Shown here one piece after another: positions 1-11,200 of a stretch of DNA of 64,000 bases. The notes beneath the pieces were generated by a model. It was not told the origin of the DNA. It did not search any database and worked only from the letters and a program-made list of their open reading frames with translations. Position 1 is the stretch's first letter, and the number at the start of each line of letters is the position of its first letter. This stretch comes from Auriscalpium vulgare. Its lineage: Eukaryota; Basidiomycota; Agaricomycetes; Russulales; Auriscalpiaceae. Location: assembly GCA_019915015.1 (NCBI GenBank), contig JAHBBC010000015.1:310001-374000 (forward strand). The letters run 5' to 3'. A program made the translations under genes and the position numbers.

Positions 1-73
1 TGGCAGTCATGGCGGCTGGCGAGGCCCCAGCAGCAGAGATGCAGGCAGCGGCAAGGGCGACTGTGAGGTGCAT
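1..73 (-). CDS. N-terminus of a small secreted-type protein (copy 1, cut by window edge)
   Basis: On the minus strand an ATG at 73 opens a short hydrophobic Ala-rich stretch (MHLTVALAAACISAAGAS...) that looks like a signal peptide, and the frame runs off the left edge. The region is clearly related to the gene copy at 1254-1830. The signal-peptide DNA and about 120 bp of upstream promoter align between the two with scattered differences. By analogy the missing part should be a small secreted alpha/beta protein of the kind described for copy 2. Only 24 codons are visible, so the assignment rests on the duplication and on the leader, not on a domain. Confidence 0.45.
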   Translation of the reverse strand, partial: MHLTVALAAACISAAGASPAAMTA

Positions 74-180
74 TAATGTTGGACGTAATGAGAATAAGAA
101 ATGGCCGTACGCGGGGCGACGAAGAAGCGCATATTGAATTCGAGTTGACGAGTTCGATGAGATCCAGAAGAGAACTGACA

Positions 181-192
181 CGCCTTATATAG
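181..192 (-). promoter_or_regulatory. TATA element of secreted-protein copy 1
   Basis: Read on the minus strand this is CTATATAAGGCG, about 110 bp upstream of the ATG at 73. The same element with its flanks recurs upstream of copy 2 at 1878-1886, so it was duplicated together with the gene. Confidence 0.5.
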
Positions 193-1253
193 TGACGGTG
201 CGCTCTCCAAACGCAGCAGCCCGGCCTATGAGGATCACAGCATGCTACCAGGCCTGTCAATCGCCGATATTGCCGTGATTGAAGATGATCCAAGCACAGC
301 CTCCATTTGCGACTCGCTGCCGGACGCCTTGTGCGGCGATAGGTGGGGAGAAAAGAAGTGATCACCGCGCGATCGATCATCTCGTATATGAAGACACCAT
401 CAACTAAAGAGGAGAAAATAAGAGAGTTCCTAAGACCCAAGGGTTCATAATGGTTGTGCTGTCAGTAGCGGCCCAGACTTGTTGGTCGCGTCAGTAGACC
501 AGTTGCAAGACAGACGTAGCACACCGCTCATACAGGGCGACATAGCCTTTCTCTCCTTCCTCCAGTATATGAACAAGATGCCAATTTTGAAGTGCTAAAG
601 CCCTGAGACAAGGGCTATCAAAGGGATAGACGCACTTGTACCGCACGGCATTGCAGGAACGGCCCTTTCTCCCGACGCCGAAGCTTGGGCCAGAGGGGGG
701 AACGTACCACAATACGTACCCTGATGATCAAGTGCTCGCGAAAACAGCCCACGTCAGGATCATCAGGGTTAGTCAAGAAGAACAAGCGGTAAAAATACCG
801 CACATCCACCTGCCGCTTTTGCCCCGACATGACCTTGGCAACGGTGGCGAAGTTGTCAATGGCCGTCACAGTCTGAAGACAGTACCTTATGACCCATTCC
901 AAAGCGACATTTCGTCAGTGGGCGAATGTGGCCACACTCGATTTATTTGAAGCAATCGCTGACCGATGTTCGGAGGACCCAGTGACCAGGACAGTGTCTG
1001 TTGAAAGGTAGAGAACAAGCCAGCCCATATTTGACTGTATTTTGCGTGTCTCACGCTCGCTGCTTTGTGGCCCGGACTCGGTTGGTCCGACATTTCGGCG
1101 CCTCACCTTGGACGTTGCTGAGCTTCATGTTCAAACTTCACTAATTCGACACATCTTCAACGCGCTGAAGCTCTCTGGGTATTTTGTGTGGCGTGTAAGG
1201 AGAGAAGTTTTACTATCAGAAGTGCCATGGCATACATGTAAGCGAAGACTAAT

Positions 1254-1830
1254 CTAAAGCGGGAAGTCGGTCGTCTCCCTCCACTCCGTGATAAAGCGGC
1301 TTCCATTGATCTCGCTCACAACAGCGAACGCAGAGTCCGGCGCGGTAAGGACAGTGCCGTTGGCAAGTGGACCGCCCTCGACGCCCGTGAGCGTGATCAG
1401 GCCGCCGAGGTCGTTCGCGTTCGGCACGACGACGACAGACACGATGCTGACCTCGAAGTTGGTGAACTCCGTGGTGACCGTGTCGTATACTCCGGCATAG
1501 AACTCCTTCACGTCGTGTAGTTATAAAGCGGCTGGTTGAAGCTGGCCTTGAGCGTTGGGGCGAAGGCTGCAGCGTAGCCGGTCTCCCAGCCGGTGTGGTT
1601 GGGAAGAAGCCTGCGTGTGGTCAGTATGAAATGTAAGTACGAGCAGTAGTGGTACATACTCAGGACGGAGCCAAGGAACAGTCTCCGAGGTCGACGTCAC
1701 GCTGAGAGATGAGGGATGACGAGGCGCCAACAGCAGAGACGCAGGCAGCGGCGACGGCGACTGTGTGGTAGGTCAAGCGCTGGACGATGAGAAGAAGGGA
1801 TAGGCCTACGCGGAGGACAAAGAAGCGCAT
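1254..1830 (-). pseudogene. Secreted NTF2/SnoaL-like protein, copy 2, frame-broken
   Basis: The 3' part (1254-1511) encodes a coherent tail, FYAGVYDTVTTEF...VVSEINGSRFITEWRET, whose strand pattern and closing W-R-E-T-T-D-F resemble NTF2/SnoaL-like folds; that family call is tentative. Upstream, an intron (GTATGT donor, CGCAG acceptor, about 1596-1654) leads into an exon with GWETGYAAAFAPTLKASF. At about 1511-1518 the reading frame breaks: one base must be removed to join Y-N-Y-T to D-V-K-E-F. A second frame change is needed between the signal peptide and the first conserved exon, and the start ATG used by copy 1 is lost here. I infer a decayed duplicate. Base errors in the assembly would look the same. 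Confidence 0.45.
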
Positions 1831-1877
1831 GTTGATTGACGAGTTGAAACTTGAGTGGATGCAGAAGAGAGGAGCCC

Positions 1878-1886
1878 GCCTTATAT
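1878..1886 (-). promoter_or_regulatory. TATA element of secreted-protein copy 2
   Basis: On the minus strand it reads TATAAGGCG, about 50 bp upstream of the candidate ATG at 1830, and is the counterpart of the element at 181-192. Confidence 0.45.
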
Positions 1887-2374
1887 GCTGACGGCACGCT
1901 CGGCCAAACGCATGAGCAGCCCGAAGTTTCAGGATCACAATATGCTGCTCGGCCTGTCGCCGACTTAGACCGCGTTAGAGGTGCGAATATGAGCACAACT
2001 CTCCCGTTGCTATGCCGAAGTGTGCGCGGTATACGGAAGTGTTGGTGTGACTAGCTGGCACCCTGCGCGGCCATGCACGGAGACTGCGTCAACGGGCGAA
2101 GAAACCGGGTACCCGAGCGCCACGAGGAGCCCGCATGGCTTTTTTTATTCGGATGCAAATGCAGGGAAGAGGCGTGAAATTTGAAAACTGTGGCAACAAA
2201 GGCTGGAGACGCGTCAATCACGTCCATAAGGGGATGAAGCACGTACCGTTCGATCAGCACCTGCGGTGACCGGATGATCACCGAACACGATCGAATCCTC
2301 ACACATTTTTGAAGAAGACATGCCATTGAATGGGTTACAAGTAGCGGAATAAAACAACTCACAAATGCCAGGTA
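1887..2374. other. Intergenic: upstream of copy 2, downstream of mlh1
   Basis: This holds the promoter of the frame-broken secreted gene (up to about 1960) and then the 3' flank of mlh1. No open frame with family resemblance was seen on either strand. Confidence 0.5.
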
Positions 2375-5269
2375 TTAACATCGTTCAAACACACGATACA
2401 GATCCGGCACGTTAGCAACCTGCACCACGTCCGTTGTAAGCAATGCTTTTGGTGCCGCGAGGTGTTTGCGCATCTGGGGAACAGAACGTGCTGGATCTGC
2501 CATTCTCAGCCACCGCGTCATCGGCGTCTTCCTTCCCTTGATCGGTGTCCTCAGCCGGCCCCGAAGCGCCTCCTTGAGAATCAGATGCCGTGCACGGTAC
2601 GATGTAAGCAAAGGGCTGGTCCAGGGACATAGAAATACGCCAGTTCGCGCAAGAATGTATCAAAAACACTCGGCTTCCGCCGTCCAGTCCACCTAGTCGA
2701 AATATGTGTTCAAAGCTTCGACTTGGTAGAAGTACAGGGACAGGTACCTGGGGACCGAGTCGCATGAGCAGCAGGGAGCTTGTCGAGATTTGGCGTGAAG
2801 CAGGGAGGAGCAGAGGCAGGCTCTCGAGCTTTCCATCGGCGGTGAGCGAGAAGGAGAAGTATCTGCAAGCATGTCGCGCCGAGGCACAGGATGTCAAACT
2901 ATCGACTGTCCGCCAACAAGCCGTGTCAGCATGACAATATCGCAGGGTAAAACATATCCTCACATCAATGATGTCGGCTTTACTCAGTGAGCTTCGACGG
3001 ACACCATCCTCGGCGTCGACGGCAAGGCGATCAGCGCTCGTATCGGCGGGCAGGGTGCAGCTTGAGGCGCGGGAAGTTGCCAAATTGCCGGAGCCCGAGC
3101 TGATAAAATAGCTCTTCGCTGTCCAACGCGAGCAGATCAGCCGCAGGCACATGGCAGCACGGTACTAGCTCACGCAAGCGCGCCATGACTGACGAGGTAG
3201 AGTTCGTGGAGTGTTGGATGAGGCTCAGCTCACGCTGCACGTCGACCACACCGACGAAGATGGCTTCTCGAGTATCTTGGTGAGATCTGACGAACAGTGG
3301 TAGCGGAAAATGAGGAGCAAGCAATGGCAATTGCATCAGCGCTCAAGTACGTAAATGAGTGACACCCACGTGTATGTCCTGCTTTCATACCCTCTCTCTC
3401 AGGCCCAGCACGCTTGCCAGAAAGCACTGCGACTCTGGATGTCCTTGTCCTTCCTGCCGTTCTTCAGTGCCTTAGACGTCTCCCCCTCGTCAGCGGCAAA
3501 CTCGCGACGCGGGACTGCGATGGCCAGCGAAAGGAAACATCGAGTCAAGCGTCCGGTCCGCGACGGACATGCGGACCTTGTGCTGCGACGCTATCTTCTT
3601 ATTCTTAGATTCAGCGATGGCAGGCAAGGCGGGCTCTTCGCCGTCGGCACTCTCCTCGGTAACGCGAATTTTTTGGCTCCCTTCGGAGGGCTTGCGTCCT
3701 CCATTCGGATCAGCGATGCCACCGGTGAGCAATGTCTTTACGATCGCGCGTTGATGATCAGGGCATTGGCGGTATATCAGGAGGGAGAACGCACTTGGTA
3801 CTCAAATACCCGCTCCCCAATCCTTGCAAGGGCTGCCTGGATCTGGTCGGCGATACGCTCGGTGATGCTCTCTTCGTCAAGAAAGTGGACTTCGCGCTTC
3901 GTCGGGTGGACATTGACGTCCACGATTGACGGGTCGAGCTGCATGCTGTTCGGCATTAAGTTGAAGCGCATACATTGGGTCGGACCGACGCACCTCAGAT
4001 AAACGAACGGTGAGGAGCCCTTCGGGAGTATTGTAGTGTAGATAGACTCAATCGCTCGCTTGATACGGGACGATTCAACGAGGCGATCTGGAACACAGTT
4101 GGCCAGATCGAGCAATTCAAGACCAGCGGGACGTACGGTTTATAAAGAGTAGAAACACCATTTTCTTGGAGTGGTAGTTGGCATTTGTGAAGTGAGCGTC
4201 AGCTTTCCATTGTTCACTAGTGGCATCCTCTGGATCTTCGTCGTCCAGATCATCACTCGATTTACGCTTCCGCTTGCCCTTCTTGCTCGAGGACACCTCG
4301 ACGTTCAGCAAGTCTTTCGCCACGTTTTGTCCGTACAGCAGTCGAATCGCCTGTTGTGTTGTGGAAGAAGATGGTGTCGATAGATCAGGCGTAGAAGAGC
4401 CCGCCTTTTTGCAAGTAAACGAGACGCCGGCATTGTGCACAGCGTATTTGGTCACGACGTCTAGAATACGCGCATACTCCTCAGATGAGCTACGCAGTGC
4501 GGAAAGACGTGTCGGAGTGTTGTAAAATAGGTTCTCGACCTGCGGAACACATATCATATATGTAGGTGCTAGAAGGCACGAACGACGAGACGTACTGTGA
4601 TGAGTGTGCCATCGTTGCCTGCCGTGGGCTTCGGATCGGCGGTGACGCCAGGTCTCGAAGGCGCTAGGTCCCCGTCGACGTAACACGCTCTGTAACAGAT
4701 TGCAGCAAGTAAGTCATATGAGAACCCGACACATCACACGACGCTCGCCTTACTTCCACGCGCATGTATCTTTCTTGGTCTTTGTGACTACGGTTAAGTT
4801 TGCGACGTGCGAGATGGAAGCTAACGCTTCTCCACGGAAGCCGTAGGTCGTGAGTTTCGCTAGGTCTGAGAATGTGGATAGCTTCGACGTAGTGAAGCGC
4901 TGGGCAAGAATAGGGAGGTCTGCTTTCTGCGGGCCTGGGTGAGACAAAGAAGTACAGACACAGGTGTAAGGCTCACCTTTATGCCGCACCCATTGTCCTG
5001 AATCTGCAGCAGCTTCATGCCGCCATCCTTGACGGTGATACGTATGGAAGTCGTACCCGCATCGAGACAATTCTCAATTAACTCTTTGAGCGCTGAAGCA
5101 GGCCTGTGGATAATCTGGGAGCATTATGAGCCTATGTATCCATAGAAAAGACGATACGCACCTCTCCTGCGGCAATGCGATTCACCAGAGACTCGTCGAG
5201 GCGCCGGATTGGTGCCGGCTCTGCAGACACCTTGATAGCCGCCGAGGAGCATTCCGCTATCGAGGTCAT
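2375..5269 (-). CDS. mlh1: DNA mismatch repair protein MLH1 (C-terminal third carries many frame breaks)
   Basis: MutL-family ATPase that pairs with PMS1 in post-replicative mismatch repair. Start chosen at the internal ATG (MTSIAECSS); another ATG lies at 5308. Exon 1 ends [15 protein letters not shown] (intron 5115-5161). Then come [39 protein letters not shown] and [15 protein letters not shown], all hallmark GHKL ATPase motifs, and [15 protein letters not shown] plus the [15 protein letters not shown] linker. The C-terminal dimerisation domain is recognisable ([69 protein letters not shown]; the terminal FERC is conserved in MLH1). It is scattered over three frames, needing about a dozen single-base corrections between about 2470 and 3265. 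No such breaks were found in 3470-5269. Whether this is real inactivation or consensus error cannot be settled here. Confidence 0.88.
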
Positions 5270-6095
5270 CCGCTCAGTCAAGACGACTGCGTGAGGTGTC
5301 GAGTTCATGTGGTGAAAGCGTAATCTAGGAACTGTGGCCGCCCGGGCGCGTCGACGCGCCACCAATAGCTTACATAAGACGTTCAACGCGGTCGGACTTC
5401 TCCGAGTCCTGGCACTCACTGGCAGCACTCAGTACTCATCACGGTGAGACGGCAAGGTATTTCCCTCTGGACATTTCTTCAATGTTCCGCCGACATCCTG
5501 GTCCGGTAACTGCGGACAAGTCAAATTTCTGGCTACATTGGCTCCTCGATCTCACGGTAGCGTTCCCCAAGTTCCAGGAACTGGACATCCGAGGCAACAC
5601 CCGCTATGCAACCTACTCCACATTCTTGACATGTCGTGAAGCCACTTCGCTTTTGACTCTCTTCCATTTTCTGCTGAGTATGTCCGTGTGTATGATGCAC
5701 ACATGTGGAGATGCGAAGCGCTACTATAATAGTATGCACTGCAAATGTATTGCCGCATGAGACTCGGACCAGGCGAGAATCCCCGACACAAAAGGTGTTA
5801 GCGCAGTGCTGTTGAGTCTCAAAAACACCCCTTTCTGGCTTGCCTCACTCAATACAGCACGCAGCACACGCATCATGCCGCTCCCTATGGCCTTGCCCCC
5901 GCGAACATTGTTGAGGGAGCGGCGTCAGGACTCGCGACTGGCCACTGGCTGCGGGCCATTCAATGCCAGACGCAGATGATGCCGCTAACGGTCCATATAA
6001 GCCCTTCCTAATTGAGATTTCTTCGCGCGTATCGATAATCTGACGGTAAGTGTCAACCGAGTCTGAGGACGCATCTTCTACACCTGAGACACACC
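5270..6095. other. Intergenic between mlh1 and the rhodopsin-domain gene
   Basis: Contains the mlh1 promoter (minus strand) and the 3' flank of the next gene. Open frames here are short and resemble nothing recognised. Confidence 0.5.
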
Positions 6096-7376
6096 TCAGC
6101 CTGCACTGCCAGCTGTAGGTACCGCTGTTGTCTCTGTCATCTGAGTCGAGCGCGTCAACACAGCGGTCGTCGTCGTGCGCGTCACCTGAGTTGAGGTCAT
6201 CATGTCTGTGCGCACCGCACCGGAGCCGCGCATCGCAGCGAAGCGCAGGGAGGTCGGGGCCGAGAGTGCCCACCGCCCCGTCAACCGGCGGAATGACGAC
6301 CAGCTGGTGGCCCCGACGTCTGGCACATCCGAGTCCGTGTCCGGGACAGTTTCGCGGTGCCGGGCTACCTTGCGCAGGAGGAGCGACCCCACGACGGGCA
6401 CGTTCGCCACCGTGAGGGATATGCAGTCCTCGACAAGAGCGGATATGAGCACATTCTTGCCGCCCGAAGTGAGAATGTACGCCGCGTGGACAAGCGAGAC
6501 GACGGACGTAGCAACTGCCATCTATCATATAACTGTGTGCGAGATGCATATAGAGTGAACTTACGACTGGTGGAGAAGATGAAGATAACTCTGCGCCGCA
6601 GACGCTTGTCCTTAACGCCATGTATCAGTCGCAGGGGAAGCATGATGAGTAGGAAATCTGCGATCACGTCGGCTGTGGGTGCGCACTGATCGGTGAGGGG
6701 ATTGTGGGGTGATAGGCAAATTGCGCTTACAGACGAGCTGGCAAATGGCGACTTGCTTGTCGAGTCGGCACTGGGGTGCCATTGCCGTCTTCCACTCTGG
6801 GTGCGGCTCGCACACCCACAGTAACTGTGCGATGAAGAACGCGATAGCTGCGACGAACACGCCCGCGAGCCACATGAGCTTGTGCCGCGCGACTGAGTCC
6901 GAATCGAGCCGGATGATGGAGAACAAAATAGAGAGACGCGCAGACCAGATCACGGCATAGAAGGTGCATGCCATGATGTAGTACGCCGCCACGAGGCTCG
7001 ACTTAGACAGTTGGCCTGCGTTCCGTTGATGAGCGCGCTGCCGTGCGAGTCTGATGAGATGCGCGCTTGCCTGGTTGCTGCGCATGCATGAAGACAGAAA
7101 CGATTTGCGCAATAAGGCTATAATGGAGATCGGACATATGAGCGCGAGATGTGGAAGATGAGCAGGAAGCACACGTTATCATGGAGAATAACGCCCATGC
7201 ATCGTCCCACCAGTACCGGTCGCGTCTGATCCACAAGCGAGATATGGTCATGCTAATGGCGACGGAGCCTGCGATGGACTCCGTTACTGGCGAACGCACG
7301 TCGATCAGGTCGCAGTTCAGTTCAAAACAAGCGGCAACGCACGTTCGGTCTGCAATCCAGCAAAGGATGGACCCAT
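6096..7376 (-). CDS. Fungal rhodopsin-domain 7TM integral membrane protein
   Basis: Plasma-membrane type heptahelical protein of the fungal rhodopsin-domain (PTH11-related) group; its ligand is unknown. ATG at 7376 opens MGPSFAGLQTE, spliced (donor GTGCGTTG, acceptor TTCGCCAG) into LTESIAGSVAISMTISRLWI and RRDRYWWDDAWALFSMI. The WWDDAW motif after TM2 is characteristic. Then come AAYYIMACTFYAVIWSARLSILFSIIRL, the CEPHPEWK loop, FLLIMLPLRLIHGVKDKRLRR, TSVVSLVHAAYILTSGG and ALVEDCISLTVANVPVVGSLL. The tail is Thr/Ser-rich and ends at the TGA at 6096. The stretch after ALFSMI (about 7090-7170) is hard to model: a TM-like VCFLLIFHI follows in another frame, so either an unusual splice or a one-base break is present there. 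Family clear, exon joints approximate. Confidence 0.72.
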
Positions 7377-8216
7377 GAGGGCGTGGGCCAGCCGGACACC
7401 CAATTCGCGCAGCAGTGGGAGATAGTGTTGTGTTGACCGCGCGCTGAGGGAACCTTGTCTTTATAGAGGTTGCATCGAGCGCGGGTGATAAATGGATGAG
7501 CGTCTTTGGATGTGCCGTCAAGGACTTTGGTGGGAATGTCGCCAATGGAAAACTGCCAATCTGTCAGTTGGCAAGACGATTCAATTGAAGTCCATAAGGA
7601 CCTGTACATCTCCCGACGAGCTGAGGCTCCGGAAGGGTACATGCGCGAAATTAATCAAGAGCCAAGTGGAAGATGGAAGCTGAGAGAAACCCTGACGGGC
7701 GCGGCCCTCCGAATTGCTGGCTTGGATTACATAGTCAGTGGTACTGGTTCTCTAGCAGCCGAGGATGCAAGTACTGTTCGTTGGTTCGTGCAGAGGAGAT
7801 TCAGACTGCCATTGAGCTTCGCGGTGTAGGTAGTATCAAACCCCCGGACGGGTCTTCAAGCCTCAAGCTTCAATGGAGACGGGGAGACAGCCCGGGCGCT
7901 AGCTAGGGTCACTGCTACGTGTGAGGTTACGGAAGTAAATGCGACGCGGATGTGAGAAGTATCGGCCCGCTCACTGCTGGCAAAGCATCATTACGGCTAG
8001 TTGCAATTGTTGAAATAGCGAGATTGTATAGGCGCACTTCCTTCGACTCGAAAGTCCATTTTCCGACTGATAGAATGTCTTCTCGGTAGAGTCTAGTGAT
8101 GCGGAGAAGGGATAGACATATGAGTGCATATGTTAACTTACAATGAATGGTGATATACAATGGAAATAAGATATAGTGCATGACCGTCGCACACGGGCAA
8201 GAAGATACACACGAAA
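7377..8216. other. Intergenic, upstream of the rhodopsin-domain gene and 3' of ssk2
   Basis: Several overlapping plus-strand open frames of 60-110 codons exist (7492-7906), but none shows domain motifs, splice-joined continuity or a clear start context. I see no supported gene. Confidence 0.45.
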
Positions 8217-11200
8217 TCACGAATCCAGCTCGGGCGGGGACGACGGAACACCCGGTGTATCACTCATTGTAGGCGTCGCGTTGGGGGAATCACCCGGCGT
8301 GGGCGACTGCATCGCCTCCACCTCCCGCTCCATGATGATCGCAGCCTGGCGCGCTACCTGCGCGCCCTCAAAGGGATCATCCGTGGGCATCTCGGCGGGT
8401 GGGCTCTGCGCCATCTCGATCTCGGCCTCCTCGTAATGGAGTAACGCCTCGCGGAATTCGAGCATCCACGGATGCTCGAGCAGCTCTGCGGCGCTCGGGC
8501 GTAGGACAGGGTCGACGGTCAGACACTGCTTGATGAAGGCAATCCCCGGCGCACTGAGCTGGTCGGGCTCCGGAAGGGGTGGATGCTGGGTCACCACGCC
8601 AATGTGGAACATGATTGCCCTGCGCGACAGGGTTAGTGTATGACAGGCAGCGTCTGTTCGCCGACGTACCACTTGTTATCTAGGTTGGCCCAGGGTTTCT
8701 TGCCCGTCGCGCACTCAAGAACGACGCAACCCAGGGACCACACGTCCATGGCGCCTAGCCGCCCACGCACGTCGTCCTTGATGACCTCTGGGGACATGTA
8801 CATGGGGGTACCTGTCAGGCTGTCCATATCCACGATCCCGCCGTCGCCGCGACGTGTGCGCTGCATCGTGCGCTGATTGCGCGCAAGGATTTTTGCCGCG
8901 CCAAAATCGACATACTTGATGACCCCACGATGATCAAGAAGAACATCTGCGCGTCAATGGTCAGCGCCATTGAGATCTGAAACGGTGACAGGGGCACGCA
9001 CTGTCGGGCTTGATATCTCGATGTACAATCCCCTTCGAATGCAAGTACGCCAGACCCTCGAGCATTTGCATCGTATAAACCTGGATAATGCGCTCATCTT
9101 CTATCCGCCCAAGCTCCAGCAGCGCTGCTAAGCTCCCGCCTTGGCAAAACTCCTCAAAGATATAAACCTTGTCGCGATGCACCTCGATGCCGTAGTACTC
9201 GACGACATTCGGGTGGTGCAGCATCTCCATCACGCTCAGCTCGTCCTTGATCTGCGCGTAAAGAGTCGGCATGCCAGCCAGCTCCTGCGACTTGATCTCT
9301 TTCACCGCCATGAGCGCGCCTGAGTCCAGGTTCACCGCAGAGTACACGGACCCGAACGCGCCCGCGCCGATGAAGCGGCCTTGCTGCCATCGGATGGAGA
9401 TGTTCGAGCTGAACGAGGCGAGGAACGCGAGCGAGCGGTCTTCGAGCTTCTCGCTGTCGAGCACGCGGCCTGTCATGCGCTGCTCGAACGTGACGCTGGC
9501 ACGCTGCTGCTCCAGCTCCTGCAGCGCGTGCGTCGTGCGCTCCCAGAACTTGCCAACCGCAGGGTCGACATAGCCCGATGTCGACACGATGCCCTCTTTC
9601 TTGACAATGGTCCTCAAGTCAATTGACTGCAGAAGCTCGTCGTGGCCATCCAGGAAGGTATCCCGCAGAAGCTCCGCGCGCCGCTCCTGCTCCTTGATGG
9701 CCTCTGTTACCGCACTGGACCGCGCGCCGAGGATATCGAAGTGGCTGATAAGGAGCGTCATGCACGTGGCAACCTTTTGTCGGAGCATTTCGAACTGGTC
9801 GCTGGGTAGCTGCAGGATTTTGTTCCTCCGTGTGCGATGGACAGCGAACTCCAGCGCATTGACTGCCCACTTGAACGTCTTGCGGTCGTACGGGTCGCAG
9901 TCGTCGCATATGAACGATACCCATGAGATGGCCAGCTTGACGAGGAGGCCGTTGAATTTGGCAAGCGTGCTGCGGTCCATATACTTCATCACATGTTGGC
10001 CGTACTCAGACGCGAATAGGTACCAGCTCTCCAGGAGATCCTGTCGCTTCGGAGCGTCTCCCAAGCAGTCGCGCACATAGTGCACCGAGTCCACGATCGA
10101 CTCCGCCAGATGGTTGGTCGCGCGGCCGATCCTGCGCAACTCGCGGTTGACCAATGGCAGGTGCGCCTGCTGCTCCAAGATACATGTCAGCGGCTTCAAA
10201 TCCGAATCAATGGGCTCGCCGTCCTCGTCTACAGGCTCGAGCACCGCGGCGAACTCCTCCTTCGCGATGAGAAGACGTTGCATCCCGCCGTCGGCGACCA
10301 ATCGCACGCGGTCGTCCATCAGGCCCAACTCAACCTTGGGTATGTCCAGCATGAGAACCACGCCATTCCACAGAAAGCGTTCGCGCGGGGACAAGAGCAG
10401 GAGGTACCCGGCGTCCTCTGGATAGTCTTCCTCGAGGTCGTAGATGTCGACTACTTTGCGCCCGTCTTCCTCGACGAACTCCGTGACATGGAACGCCTCC
10501 ATGACCATGCGGCGAATGTAGTCCGGGTGGTCGCGAAGACTCGGCGAGGCCACAATATAGGTTCCTTCTTCCTCAAACGTCTGAGTGTAGACTAGGATGT
10601 GGTCTGTTTCAACCAGCTGTGCAATGAACAGCTCCAAAGGGACGCCTTCAAGGGTATACTCCGCGGAATTACTGAAACGTTGGTTGATGACGCTGTATAA
10701 AAAGGCGTGGTGAGCAGCATGCACTGAAGATTGCAGGCGAAGATAGCTCACCGGACAAACCGCTGCAGCTTTCGATATCTCAGACGAACGCTATCCAAGA
10801 TCTTCCCATACCAAACGACCGTATCATCCGCACTCATGCCTTTTCGAACTGTACGATCCTCTCCGGGTGCGCTGTGCCGGGTAGGCACTCTGACTTGGCT
10901 GCCGAAGTAGTTGATCACTCGGACCATAAGCTTGTTCGTGAGAGAGCTACGAGCCCACCTTGAGCACGAAGACAAAAAACGGTAGGGTATAGATGAGCGC
11001 GTACCAGAGCTGCTCAGCTACCAGAGATGAACCGCCGGAGACGGTCAGAGCAACGTCATTGAAGATCGGCCATTGACTCTCGATGAGGTCTGTCTCCTTG
11101 AAGTAGATGTCCTTGGCCCCGCTCTTCAGCTTCCAATGGAGGAGCTTGAACAAGAACGTCAACGCGTTGAGCACAACCGTGTCATACTCGTCGCTGATAC

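Larger units (their letters stand above)
1..270. repeat. Tandem-duplicated gene head and promoter (partner at about 1690-1960)
   Basis: Bases 1-260 align with about 1690-1960 in the same orientation, covering signal-peptide codons, 5' untranslated region, TATA element and upstream promoter. Shared blocks include AGAAGCGCAT, CGCCTTATAT and CAGGATCACA-like words, with frequent substitutions and small indels between them. The two copies therefore come from a tandem gene duplication of about 1.7 kb period that is not recent. Confidence 0.6.
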
